From an uncultured Spirochaetaceae bacterium (lineage in GTDB: Bacteria > Spirochaetota > Spirochaetia > Treponematales > Treponemataceae): a stretch of DNA of 61,132 bases. The notes beneath the pieces were generated by a model, which worked only from the letters and a program-made list of their open reading frames with translations, searched no databases and was not told the DNA's origin. A program made the position numbers and the translations under genes. Shown one piece after another: positions 52,197-60,564 of this stretch (position 1 is its first letter; each line of letters starts with the position of its first letter). The stretch is from NCBI GenBank assembly GCA_902785455.1, contig CACZYY010000004.1, positions 1 to 61,132 on the forward strand. Reading direction: 5' to 3'.

Positions 52197-52347
52197 GAAA
52201 ATCTTTGATATAATATCGGTAGTTTTTCTTAAAAAAATTACACTTTATCCATTTATTGTATCATATATGTTCGGGAAAAGTCCAATTTTTTTTTCAGACT
52301 TAAAAATATTTTAGAATTTCAGAACATCAGCCGATATTCAAAAGGCT

Positions 52348-52845
52348 ATGATAAAAATGTTTAGGATTCTTGTGGCTGCTTTGGCTGGTACTGCAATTTA
52401 TGTCCTCGTCTCTTTTACATGTGGAACGGATGGAATTTGGGCAAATGGTCAGTTACGAGAGCAGAAAAGAATCCTTAGTGCCCGTGCGGACGAAATTCAG
52501 AAAATTAATGATTCTCTTTCGCTGGAATATACAGCGCTGGAAAAAGACCCGGACGTAATTGCCGGTTTCGCGCGCAAAATGGGGTATGTTCGGGATGGTG
52601 AGAAAGTTGTCAAAATTAACGGCCTTATCAACATCGACGAATATCATTTTGAGACAGGTACTCCGATAAAGTCAATTGAGCCTTATTCCCTGCCTGAATG
52701 GTTTTGTAAGGTCTCAGGGCTTTTAATGTTCTTTGTGACCTATCTTTATTTAATGCTTAAGGATTTCAGAATAAAAGATGCTGCTGTCAAAAAAAATAAA
52801 GTAAAAATAAAGGGGATTCCAGTCTATGATTTGCCGCAAGTGTGA
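52348..52845 (+). CDS. Septum formation initiator family protein (DivIC/FtsB-like)
   Basis: A 165-residue protein: TM helix at residues 5-23, coiled coil (GQLREQKRILSARADEIQKI), then FARKMGYVRDGEKVVKI, the hallmark end of the FtsB/DivIC core. Unusually it continues with a second hydrophobic segment (residues 118-137) and a basic tail, so it may span the membrane twice. It should join FtsL/DivIB-type partners at the division site. It overlaps the following Sua5-family gene by 20 bp. Confidence 0.75.
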   Translation: MIKMFRILVAALAGTAIYVLVSFTCGTDGIWANGQLREQKRILSARADEIQKINDSLSLEYTALEKDPDVIAGFARKMGYVRDGEKVVKINGLINIDEYHFETGTPIKSIEPYSLPEWFCKVSGLLMFFVTYLYLMLKDFRIKDAAVKKNKVKIKGIPVYDLPQV

Positions 52846-53413
52846 TACTGAATCAATTCAAATTGCGATTAATTATCTCAGAAGGGGAAAAGTTGTCGTT
52901 CTTCCGACAGATACTGTTTACGGATTTTCAGGAATTGTTGACGGAAGACACTATTCTTTCCATACATTCGAGAAAATTTGTTCTATTAAAAATCGGGCTG
53001 AAGGAAAAAATTTCATTCAGCTGATTGCAAAACCAGAAGATGTAAAAAAATATACCCGAGATGTGATTCCTGATTATCTCCTTGAAAAATGGCCGGGACC
53101 GCTTTCAATTATCGTGCATACTTTCGCCGAGGACGGAAATTTTGAGACTACGGCTTTCCGATGTCCGGGCGATGAATGGCTCAGAAAAGTAATCGAAGGC
53201 TGCGGCGCGCCGATTTATTCAACAAGCGTGAACCGAAGCGGAAACACTGTCCTGGACAATATTCAGCAGATAAAAGATGAATTCGGAAAAGAAGTAGAGC
53301 TGATTATTGATGACGGCGATAAAAAAGGCGGAGTTCCATCTACAATCGTAGCGATTGAAGAAAATGGGGAAGTGAAAGTTATCCGCCAGGGAGCTGTAAC
53401 GATTGGCAATTAA
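52826..53413 (+). CDS. Sua5/YciO/YrdC-family protein (threonylcarbamoyl-AMP synthase)
   Basis: A 195-residue YrdC-fold protein. AINYLRRGKVVVLPTDTVYG, KNRAEGKNFIQLI (family KxR and K-x-R/P loop region), WPGPLSIIV and PIYSTSVNRSG are family landmarks. It makes threonylcarbamoyl-AMP for t6A37 in ANN-decoding tRNAs. It starts with a small CxxC (MICRKC) not usual for the family. The KxRP loop here is KNRAEGK, so assignment between TsaC/Sua5 and YciO subgroups is less certain. Confidence 0.8.
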   Translation: MICRKCDTESIQIAINYLRRGKVVVLPTDTVYGFSGIVDGRHYSFHTFEKICSIKNRAEGKNFIQLIAKPEDVKKYTRDVIPDYLLEKWPGPLSIIVHTFAEDGNFETTAFRCPGDEWLRKVIEGCGAPIYSTSVNRSGNTVLDNIQQIKDEFGKEVELIIDDGDKKGGVPSTIVAIEENGEVKVIRQGAVTIGN

Positions 53414-53416
53414 CAA

Positions 53417-53504
53417 TTGCCCGATAACTGGTAAAGCTGCCGCATGGACGCGGCAAAAAGAAAGTTGATCTGCAAGAATTGCGTTAGAAACTTCTTGCAG
53501 GGCA
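53417..53504. other. Structured intergenic region between convergent genes
   Basis: TGCC near 53418 faces GGCA near 53501 and encloses two arms: GCCGC-ATGGAC-GCGGC (53439-53454) and CTGCAAGAA/TTCTTGCAG (53470-53500, 13-nt loop). This makes a three-way junction. Only one copy is seen. It could be a two-way transcription barrier. Confidence 0.4.
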
Positions 53505-53513
53505 TGAATACCC

Positions 53514-54401
53514 TTATCTCCTGGTCCAGCTTGAATTTACTGTGCCTTGTTCCGTACCGTCATTTGTTGGAATGACGGTGTTTTTTATGCCCTCGAGCGT
53601 ATCTGCTGAGGTAAGCGCAAAATTCCACGTGATTGGAGCTGCTTTTGCCGCACATGCGAGTGCCTGCTCTCGTGAAAGCTCCGGAAAGAATGATGCGTTT
53701 GATTTTCCGACCTGAGCGATTTCAAGATTTGTGCTTTTCCCGTCGATTACGGCTTTTTTTACCGAAATCTTGATGTTCATTGTGGCTCCGTTCTTGAATA
53801 TGACGAAGCCTCTTCCGCCACGAAGGATGATTATTTTGTCTGCAAAAGGCTCTCCGCTCCATGTTCCTGCAAGTGACTCAATGTCAACTCCTGTTTTGAA
53901 ATCTGCTGCGATGTTTTCTTTGTCGGCAGATGCAAATTGAGGATCGGGCTCTTTTAAATCTGAAAGAACTTTTTCGATTGCATTTTTGGCACCGACCAGA
54001 ATCTTGTAGTAAGATTCGTAATTTTCGGTGGCAGTATGAGTTATGCCGTCTGAGGATGTTACGGCATTAAAACGGCAGTTCCAGAGTGGCTGCCCTGTTT
54101 CTGTTTTGTCGTCGGAAATTTCGGCATAGAAGTATATTTTTGCATTTGTTTTGATGAAAACCGGGATTTCTGAAGATGCCTTGCTGATGTCGGGGCGTTT
54201 GTCGTCCACAATGATGCCGTCGATTGATTTGAGCTGCGTGTAAAAAACGTCCTGGGCCATTTTGAGCATGTTTGTGTCGGAAGATGCTGAGACTACGCCG
54301 TAATAATCAACCAGAAGGTCTTCGGCGTGCAAAGCTGAAAGAGGAGAAAGAATCATAATACTAAAGGCAAGAAGCCAACTTTTTAAATGCAGATTCTTCA
54401 A
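53514..54401 (-). CDS. Secreted protein of unknown function
   Basis: A 295-residue precursor with signal peptide (hydrophobic WLLAFSIMILSPLSALHA). The N-terminal part (LLVDYYGVVSASSDTNMLKMAQDVFYTQL) looks like an alpha/beta domain for small-ligand or partner binding, and the centre has a lipocalin-like beta stretch (LAGTWSGEPFADKIIILRGGRGFVIFKNG). Such pairs occur in treponemal secreted proteins. It shares a strand with smpB but is 30 bp away. No firm family. Confidence 0.5.
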   Translation of the reverse strand: MKNLHLKSWLLAFSIMILSPLSALHAEDLLVDYYGVVSASSDTNMLKMAQDVFYTQLKSIDGIIVDDKRPDISKASSEIPVFIKTNAKIYFYAEISDDKTETGQPLWNCRFNAVTSSDGITHTATENYESYYKILVGAKNAIEKVLSDLKEPDPQFASADKENIAADFKTGVDIESLAGTWSGEPFADKIIILRGGRGFVIFKNGATMNIKISVKKAVIDGKSTNLEIAQVGKSNASFFPELSREQALACAAKAAPITWNFALTSADTLEGIKNTVIPTNDGTEQGTVNSSWTRR

Positions 54402-54431
54402 ATTTTGTTCCCGACAAAAACTCCGCGCAGA

Positions 54432-54893
54432 TTATGACAAATCTTTTCGGAAGTCCCTTGCCATGTCCCGGTCTAAATCCCGCTGCTTGATAGTCTCCCG
54501 CTTGTCGTAAAGTTTTTTACCTTTGCAGACTCCGAGAGTGAGCTTGACCCGACCGTTTTTTAAATAGAAATCCAGCGGAACCAATGTGAAGCCCTTTTCT
54601 TCGACCTTCCGCTGAAGCCGCTTTATTTCTTCTTTGTGGAGAAGAAGCCGTTTTTTTCTGTCCGGATCGTGATTGAACACGGAAGAATATTTATATTCGG
54701 AAATATGAAAGTTGCGCATCCATACTTCACCATTTATAATTTCGGCAAAAGAATCGGCAAAGGACACATTCCCTGCTTTTACGGATTTGACCTCGGTGCC
54801 TTCAAGCTCAAGGCCGCATTCGTATGATTCTTCGATGAAATAATTGAAGCGAGCTTTTTTGTTCTGTGCAATAATTTTTACATTTTCGCCCAT
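54432..54893 (-). CDS. smpB: SsrA-binding protein SmpB
   Basis: A 153-residue tmRNA-binding protein needed for trans-translation on stalled ribosomes. IAQNKKARFNYFIEESYECGLELEGTEVKS and GRVKLTLGVCKGKKLYDKRETIKQRD are diagnostic, and the basic C-terminal tail is complete. The ATG lies 9 nt from a TATAAT box, and no Shine-Dalgarno sequence is present, so the mRNA may be leaderless. It diverges from lepB. Confidence 0.95.
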   Translation of the reverse strand: MGENVKIIAQNKKARFNYFIEESYECGLELEGTEVKSVKAGNVSFADSFAEIINGEVWMRNFHISEYKYSSVFNHDPDRKKRLLLHKEEIKRLQRKVEEKGFTLVPLDFYLKNGRVKLTLGVCKGKKLYDKRETIKQRDLDRDMARDFRKDLS

Positions 54894-54902
54894 ATCTTTA
54901 CT

Positions 54903-54954
54903 ATTATAATAATAAAAACTTTGATTTGCAACGGTTTCATAAATCTGCTATTCT
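54903..54954. promoter_or_regulatory. Divergent smpB/lepB promoter sharing one TTGCAA -35
   Basis: TTGCAA at 54926-54931 is its own reverse complement. To the right, a 17-nt spacer leads to TATTCT (54949-54954), 6 nt before the lepB ATG. To the left, a 17-nt spacer leads to TATAAT on the minus strand (54903-54908), 9 nt before the smpB ATG. Only one polymerase can use the shared box at a time. Confidence 0.6.
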
Positions 54955-54960
54955 GTATAT

Positions 54961-55659
54961 ATGGAAAAAAATATTTACGCAATTTCATACAAGATGAGGC
55001 GGGAGCTTTATCATAAGATTTTTTCTGTCGCCGGAATCATTCTGATTTTTTTTGTTTTGGTTTCTCTTTTCATGACTTTTATTATTTTTCCAGTTGCGAA
55101 TAAATCTGATTCCATGTCGCCTGATATTCCTGCTGGCAGCTATGAATTTGTCAGTCCGCTTTTAAAAAATCCTGAGCGCGGGGATGTCATTCTCCTGCAA
55201 AATTACAAAGACGGAAAAATGTCTCCTTTCAAACGTATTTTGCGTACTATTTCACTTTTCGTCACCGCACACAAATGGCAGCCTTTTGAGGAAAATCCTG
55301 TTTCGGGCACACGTCCTGTGCTTCGTCGTGTTGTAGGTCTTCCTGGCGACACGATTTATATCGACCGCTATGTTGTTTTCATAAAGCCTGCTGGTCAAAG
55401 CCATTTCCTTACGGAGTTTGAGCTTACAAATTCCAGATACAACGCCAAGATTCTGGTCCCGCCGGCTTTGTGGGATTCTGATTTGGGGGCGCGTGCTTCA
55501 ATTTCTCAGATTACGCTTGGCAATGACGAATATTTTGTCCTCGGTGATGACCGTCTTTCTTCTGCAGATTCACGCATTTGGGGCCCAGTAAAGCAAAGCT
55601 CGATTCTCGGAAAGGCACTCGTGCTTTATTTCCCATTCAACAAATTCTCTTTTCTGTAG
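54961..55659 (+). CDS. lepB: Signal peptidase I-like protein with Arg at the catalytic-Lys position
   Basis: A 232-residue membrane protein with one TM helix (about residues 22-45) and the S26 fold. The nucleophile is Ser51 in SDSMSPDIPAGS; GDDRLSSADSRIWGPV is the family end motif. In most bacterial signal peptidases the next motif is K-R-v-x-GLPGD; here it is LRRVVGLPGD, with Arg122 where the general-base Lys should be. The protein may be inactive, use another residue, or be a second specialised copy. It probably has a leaderless mRNA. Confidence 0.85.
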   Translation: MEKNIYAISYKMRRELYHKIFSVAGIILIFFVLVSLFMTFIIFPVANKSDSMSPDIPAGSYEFVSPLLKNPERGDVILLQNYKDGKMSPFKRILRTISLFVTAHKWQPFEENPVSGTRPVLRRVVGLPGDTIYIDRYVVFIKPAGQSHFLTEFELTNSRYNAKILVPPALWDSDLGARASISQITLGNDEYFVLGDDRLSSADSRIWGPVKQSSILGKALVLYFPFNKFSFL

Positions 55660-55687
55660 AATTCAGGCCTGTTATGGGTGATGATTT

Positions 55688-56911
55688 ATGAATTCTTCCC
55701 TTTATGTTCATATTCCGTTCTGCAAGAAAAAATGTGATTACTGTGATTTTTTCAGCATCGGTGAGCGGGATCGTGAAGGGAAGCCCAACAACCTTTCTGA
55801 TTCATACATTTCTTCCGTTGTGAGTGAGTCCAAAATTTATGCTGATTTTTATGGAATCCAAAAATGGCGGACTGTGTATGTCGGTGGCGGCACCCCGAGT
55901 CTTCTTTCTCCCTCTCAAATTTTCAGCCTTATTTCCGGAATAAAAAAATCTGTTGGCGTTGAAAATGACGCTGAGATAACCGTTGAGATGAATCCTGATG
56001 ATGTGAGCGTGGAATTCCTTGATTCATGCACAAAATCTGGCGTAAACAGGCTTTCGATGGGAATTCAGGCCTTCGATGACAAAGCTTTGCGGGCTGTAAA
56101 TCGTGGTGCGAGCGTCGAAATCATTGAAGAAGCTCTTGAAAATCTTAAAAATCATTGGAGCGGCCGGCTTTCAGTGGATTTTATCGCGGGTCTTCCCAGT
56201 CACACTTATAAATCTTTTGAAAATCAGTTTGAACTTCTCAAAAAATATCCCGGAATTGACCATGTTTCTCTTTACACGCTCACGGTTGAAGAAAATACTC
56301 CTTTATGGAAGAAAATTGAAGATGGAACAATAAAGTTTTCTTATGATAAAGCTGACAGAATGTGGCTCAAAGGCCGTGATATCCTTGAAAAAATGGGATT
56401 TTGTCAGTATGAAGTCTCGAACTTTGCCAAAAAAGGTTCTGAGGCAAGGCATAATTCCGCCTATTGGAAACAAAAGAATTACGTTGGCGTGGGAGCTGGG
56501 GCGAGCGGAACGATTTACGATTTTGAAAAAAAATCAGCAGTGAGATGGACGAACACACTTTCGATTCCGGCTTATACCCGGGGTGTTGATGAAGAAGCCT
56601 CATCGTTTTCAAAAAATCTTTCTTGTTTCAAACGGAATATCGAAGAGCTTGATGAGGAGACCCTTGAATTTGAATTCCTGATGCTCGGTTTCCGGCAGCT
56701 CGAAGGTGTTTCTTCCGCGGATTACGAAAAAAGATTCCAAAAATTACTTTCTGAGCGAATAGGAAGCGAAAAAGAGGACGGTGTTTTTTACCAATGGAAG
56801 AAAAATCGCCTGGCAGGTGAAAAATCTTTCTCGGACGGCAGAAAAGCCTATTTTCTTAACAGACGTGGAATTCTTTTGTTAAACCGTTTTCTTGAAGAAC
56901 TTTTAGACTAA
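55688..56911 (+). CDS. hemW: HemW-like radical SAM protein
   Basis: A 407-residue radical SAM enzyme. YVHIPFCKKKCDYCDF holds Cys12, Cys16 and Cys19 for the [4Fe-4S] cluster; TVYVGGGTPSLL, EMNPDDV, RLSMGIQAFDD and GLPSHT follow in order, then the C-terminal HemW domain. HemW proteins bind heme and place it into partners; older annotation calls them oxygen-independent coproporphyrinogen oxidase. No other heme genes are nearby, and treponemes often lack heme synthesis, so chaperone use of acquired heme is more likely. It is 28 bp after lepB. Confidence 0.88.
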   Translation: MNSSLYVHIPFCKKKCDYCDFFSIGERDREGKPNNLSDSYISSVVSESKIYADFYGIQKWRTVYVGGGTPSLLSPSQIFSLISGIKKSVGVENDAEITVEMNPDDVSVEFLDSCTKSGVNRLSMGIQAFDDKALRAVNRGASVEIIEEALENLKNHWSGRLSVDFIAGLPSHTYKSFENQFELLKKYPGIDHVSLYTLTVEENTPLWKKIEDGTIKFSYDKADRMWLKGRDILEKMGFCQYEVSNFAKKGSEARHNSAYWKQKNYVGVGAGASGTIYDFEKKSAVRWTNTLSIPAYTRGVDEEASSFSKNLSCFKRNIEELDEETLEFEFLMLGFRQLEGVSSADYEKRFQKLLSERIGSEKEDGVFYQWKKNRLAGEKSFSDGRKAYFLNRRGILLLNRFLEELLD

Positions 56912-56970
56912 TAAAAAAAAATAGTTTTCCGATAATTAAGTGTATTCTGTTTTGGCAAAAATGCCCGCGC

Positions 56971-57027
56971 GGGATTGGAAGGGCGGCGATAGCCGTTCGC
57001 TTTGCGGATGAAACCCTGAAAGCCCGG
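56971..57027 (+). repeat. Family B structured repeat, copy 2
   Basis: The same 57-bp layout as 29255-29311: AGGG (56980-56983) with CCCT (57014-57017), enclosing CGGC-GATA-GCCG (56984-56995) and TTCGC-TTT-GCGGA (56996-57008), then GAAAGCCCGG. The outer stem and first hairpin differ from copy 1 by paired changes. It lies in the 211-bp gap before the flagellar operon, preceded by palindrome CCCGCGCGGG (56964-56973). I see no convincing promoter for flbD in the rest of that gap. Confidence 0.7.
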
Positions 57028-57122
57028 AGCAGAAAAATTCGCGCCAAAAAAATACTTTAAATATTCTGGTGTTTGTTGTAAAATAAGTGATATTTAAAGT
57101 GTTTTTCTTACGGGGTGGGGGA

Positions 57123-57320
57123 ATGATTCCTGTAACAAAACTAGATGGAACAACTTACTGGATTAATCCGCACATGATTGAGAGCATGGAGCAGAATCCT
57201 GACCTTACGGTTACATTCTTTTCTGGCAAAAAAATCGTTGTAAAGGATAAACCTCAGGAAGTTATTGACCGGATTGTCTCGTATCGCAGGCAAATCGGCA
57301 TCAATGCCCTTGAAATGTAA
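57123..57320 (+). CDS. flbD: FlbD-family flagellar protein
   Basis: A 65-residue protein: MIPVTKLDGTTYWINPHMIESME, then KDKPQEVIDRIVSYRRQIG. This is the small FlbD protein found just before motA in spirochaete and clostridial flagellar operons; its exact role is not settled. The start follows GGGTGGGGGA. It opens the motor operon in this window. Confidence 0.88.
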   Translation: MIPVTKLDGTTYWINPHMIESMEQNPDLTVTFFSGKKIVVKDKPQEVIDRIVSYRRQIGINALEM

Positions 57321-57355
57321 AAAGCAAATTAATAGAAAGTTGTAGGAGCAAGAAT

Positions 57356-58138
57356 ATGGATATAGCTACAATAATTGGTCTTGTCGGTGGTACGGTTGCT
57401 ATCGGTCTTGGTGTCGTCACATCAGGTGGTTCAATCGGTGGTATCATTGATATTCCGTCAGTCTTCGTAACGGTCGGTGGTTCGTACATGGCTTTGTTCA
57501 TCGTCGCCCCGCTCAAACAGGCTCTTGGTTTGTTCAAAATCATGGGACGTGCGCTTAAAACCCACGATTACGGTGAAAAAACACTGATTCAGAACATGGT
57601 CGCGCTTTCCGAGAAGGCCCGCCGCGAAGGTATTCTTGCTCTTGAAGAAGGTCTTGATGATTTGGACAGTGCCTTTATGAAAGAAGGCCTGCGAATGGTA
57701 GTCGATGGTACGGACGGCAACGTTATCCGTACGATTATGGAAAACGAAATGAGTGCCGCCGAAGCCCGACACATGAGCTGGATTGGAGTCATCAACGCAT
57801 GGGCTGGTTATGGTCCAGGTTTTGGTATGTTGGGTACGGTTATCGGTTTGATTGGTATGTTGAACAACTTGGAAGATAAAAGCTCCCTCGGTCCTAACAT
57901 GGCTGTCGCGTTGATTACAACTTTGTACGGTTCTATGCTTGCTAACTGGCTTGTCGCTCCTTTTGCGAACAAACTTGCCGCACAGAACGCAGATGAAATG
58001 TCAACAATGGAAATGATTATTGAGGGCGTACTTTCAATTCAGGCTGGTGACAACCCTCGAATCCTGGCTCTTAAGCTCCTTACATATCTTGATCCTAAAA
58101 CTCGTAAGATTATTGAACCGGATGTTCTCAAAGACTAG
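57356..58138 (+). CDS. motA: Flagellar motor stator protein MotA
   Basis: A 260-residue inner-membrane protein with four TM helices. TM3-TM4 include GYGPGFGMLGTVIGLIGML (conserved Pro for torque) and ALITTLYGSMLANWLVAP. The cytoplasmic loop carries charged residues that meet FliG. With MotB it forms the ion channel that turns the periplasmic flagella. It is 35 bp after flbD with AGGAG before its ATG. Confidence 0.96.
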   Translation: MDIATIIGLVGGTVAIGLGVVTSGGSIGGIIDIPSVFVTVGGSYMALFIVAPLKQALGLFKIMGRALKTHDYGEKTLIQNMVALSEKARREGILALEEGLDDLDSAFMKEGLRMVVDGTDGNVIRTIMENEMSAAEARHMSWIGVINAWAGYGPGFGMLGTVIGLIGMLNNLEDKSSLGPNMAVALITTLYGSMLANWLVAPFANKLAAQNADEMSTMEMIIEGVLSIQAGDNPRILALKLLTYLDPKTRKIIEPDVLKD

Positions 58139-58161
58139 TAATTTCAATTAAGGACTAGATA

Positions 58162-58902
58162 ATGGCAAAGAAAGAAAAAAAAGAACCTGCCAAACCGTCA
58201 ACCGCGTGGCAAGGTACTTATGGTGATATGATTACTCTTATGCTCTGCTTCTTCGTCATGTTGTATGACCCTTCGGAGGTTGATACGGCGGCGTTGGCGC
58301 AGATCCAGGAGTCTTTGCAAATCACTACTGAGTCAATCGAAGCACCTGTAACTTCGGGCGGTCAGTCTCTTGCGGCCGGAAAGCTTGCTGATTTGGGCAA
58401 TAATATTTCGGCCCTTCCTTCCGCAGAAAAGGGCAAATCGCTCTCAATCGCAAAGAAAAAGGCTGTCAGCTTGTTTGCGCCGGAGGTAAAATCTGCAAAA
58501 ATCACAATTTCCAGTGATGAGCGCGGAGTTGTTATCTCTCTTGCCTCTGATGTTTTCTTTGAGCAGGGCAGTGCGGTATTAAATATCGATGAAACTCGAG
58601 ATATTCTTTTAAAATTATCGAAATTTTTTCAAGATTCGGAGCTAAAAAACCGAAGATTTAGAATAGAGGGACATACGGATTCAACGCCTGTTGATAATGA
58701 GCTTTACCCTTCAAACTGGGAGCTTTCTTCAGCACGTTCCGCAAATGTTCTTCATTATCTGTCAGATTTCGGAGTTGATGAACAGAAGTTTTCAATCGCC
58801 GGATATGCGGATACAAGGCCTATGTTCTCGAATGAGACAAAGGAAGGCCAGGCGTACAACCGCCGCGTGGACATCATCATTCTTGATGAAGGCCATTTTT
58901 AA
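58162..58902 (+). CDS. motB: Flagellar motor stator protein MotB
   Basis: A 246-residue protein with the single TM helix GDMITLMLCFFVMLYDPSE, in which Asp22 is the conserved ion-carrying residue, and a C-terminal OmpA-like peptidoglycan-binding domain (FRIEGHTDSTPVDN; NRRVDIIIL). It anchors the MotA stator to the cell wall. It follows motA by 23 bp. Confidence 0.95.
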   Translation: MAKKEKKEPAKPSTAWQGTYGDMITLMLCFFVMLYDPSEVDTAALAQIQESLQITTESIEAPVTSGGQSLAAGKLADLGNNISALPSAEKGKSLSIAKKKAVSLFAPEVKSAKITISSDERGVVISLASDVFFEQGSAVLNIDETRDILLKLSKFFQDSELKNRRFRIEGHTDSTPVDNELYPSNWELSSARSANVLHYLSDFGVDEQKFSIAGYADTRPMFSNETKEGQAYNRRVDIIILDEGHF

Positions 58903-58941
58903 TGCTACCATTTTTTGATGGAATAGGATAAGGAGTTTTTT

Positions 58942-59493
58942 ATGGCAGATGAAGATGAAGGATTAGGATTGGATGAAGGCGGAGAAGGTGGAGCTGCTCC
59001 TGCAAAAGGTGGAAAAGGTCTTCTTGTTCCAGGTCTTTTAAAATGGGTCGCAATCGGTCTTGCGGCAATTATTCTTATCGTTACTGTTGTCGTCATCACA
59101 ATGAAGATTGTCGGTGGTAACAATACTGGTACAACTGCCGCTATTCCAATGACAGAAGAATATACTGCATCAAAAGAAATCCTTGACTGGTACACTTCTC
59201 TCGGATTGATTCAGACACGCACAATGGAGGCAAACCCTGCTTCTGTCCGCGTCGATGTAGTTCTTGGTTACAAAAAGGAAGACAAGGCAACTTCTACTGA
59301 AATTACTCAGAGAACTGTTGAACTTAAAGACTTTTTGCGCCGATACTTTACTCAGAAAACAGCCGAGGAACTCAGACCTCAGAATGAGGAGAACCTCAAG
59401 ATTGAGATTCGCAACGCTATTAACGACAGCATTTTGAGTTCTTCAAAAATTAAGGATGTTCGCTTCATGCAGATGGATGTAATCCAGCAATAG
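58942..59493 (+). CDS. fliL: Flagellar basal-body-associated protein FliL
   Basis: A 183-residue membrane protein: an acidic Gly-rich start, TM helix at about residues 36-60, and a periplasmic FliL domain (VRVDVVLGYKKED, TQRTVELKDFLRRYF, DVRFMQMDVIQQ). FliL rings support stators; in spirochaetes it affects flagellar orientation. It follows an AAGGAG site and lies between motB and fliM in the conserved order. Confidence 0.93.
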   Translation: MADEDEGLGLDEGGEGGAAPAKGGKGLLVPGLLKWVAIGLAAIILIVTVVVITMKIVGGNNTGTTAAIPMTEEYTASKEILDWYTSLGLIQTRTMEANPASVRVDVVLGYKKEDKATSTEITQRTVELKDFLRRYFTQKTAEELRPQNEENLKIEIRNAINDSILSSSKIKDVRFMQMDVIQQ

Positions 59494-59532
59494 CATAAAG
59501 TGATTTATTTATAAAAAGGTGGAAGGATAGGC

Positions 59533-60564
59533 ATGAACGAAGTTCTGTCACAAGATGAAATTGACCAATTGCTGCAAGCCATCAGTTCTGGTGATTCTGG
59601 AGCGGATGATTTTAAGCCGGTCAGTGACACGCGCAAGATTAAAATTTACGACTTCAAACGTCCGGATAAATTCTCAAAGGAACAAATCCGTACTGTGCAG
59701 ATTATGCACGAGACATTTGCGCGACTTACAACAACAAGTCTCTCAGCGCAGTTGCGTTCTCTGGTTCATGTCCATGTAGCTTCGGTCGATCAGCTTACAT
59801 ACGAGGAGTTCGTCCGTTCTATACCTACGCCAACTACGCTTGCTGTCATCAACATGGATCCTCTCAAAGGAAACGCTGTCCTTGAGATTGACCCGGCAAT
59901 TACATTCAGCGTAATTGACCGTCTGTTCGGTGGTACAGGTCAGGGCGCAAAAGTCAGCCGTGATCTTACGGATATCGAGCAGTCTGTAATGGAAGGAATT
60001 ATCGTTCGAATCCTTGCGAATATGCGTGAGGCTTGGACTCAGGTGATCGACTTGCGACCGCGATTGGGTCAGATTGAAACAAACCCGCAGTTCGCGCAGA
60101 TTGTTCCTCCGAGCGAAATGGTTATCCTCGTAACTCTTGAAATCAAGATAGGCGAGGAAGCCGGTATGATGAACATCTGTATTCCTTACATCACGATTGA
60201 ACCAATCGTTTCAAAGCTTTCATCACAGTTCTGGTTCAGTTCCGTAAGGCGCTCTTCCACAACACAGTACCTTGGCACTCTCAAGGAAAAGCTTGCGGAT
60301 GTTGAAATGCAGCTCGTTGCAGAAGTTGCCAGCATGAACGTTCCTATCCGTGACGTTCTTAACCTGCGTGTGGGTGATGTGGTACGCTTTAACAACACCA
60401 AGATTAATGATCCGCTTACCCTTAGCGTTGGCAACAAGAAGAAGTTCTACTGCCAGGCGGGTACGATTGGCAAGAAGGTTGCGGTTCAGGTCATCAGCAA
60501 GATAAATGAATCGGATGAAGAAAATTTTGAAGAACTGTCCGCAGAAGGAGAAGAATCAATATGA
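59533..60564 (+). CDS. fliM: Flagellar motor switch protein FliM
   Basis: A 343-residue C-ring protein. VLSQDEIDQLLQAI at residues 4-17 is the CheY-P-binding peptide; the CheC-like middle domain follows (FARLTTTSLSAQLRS; DRLFGGTGQGA), and the C-terminal SpoA domain (VPIRDVLNLRVGDVVRFN) pairs with FliY/FliN. It overlaps fliY by 4 bp (ATGA), so the two subunits are made together. Confidence 0.97.
   Translation: MNEVLSQDEIDQLLQAISSGDSGADDFKPVSDTRKIKIYDFKRPDKFSKEQIRTVQIMHETFARLTTTSLSAQLRSLVHVHVASVDQLTYEEFVRSIPTPTTLAVINMDPLKGNAVLEIDPAITFSVIDRLFGGTGQGAKVSRDLTDIEQSVMEGIIVRILANMREAWTQVIDLRPRLGQIETNPQFAQIVPPSEMVILVTLEIKIGEEAGMMNICIPYITIEPIVSKLSSQFWFSSVRRSSTTQYLGTLKEKLADVEMQLVAEVASMNVPIRDVLNLRVGDVVRFNNTKINDPLTLSVGNKKKFYCQAGTIGKKVAVQVISKINESDEENFEELSAEGEESI

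Noticed and set aside
57061..57122. Sigma28 promoter before flbD
   Set aside because: No TAAA-N15-GCCGATAA-like match was found; A/T-rich candidates have poor spacing, so no promoter is called.
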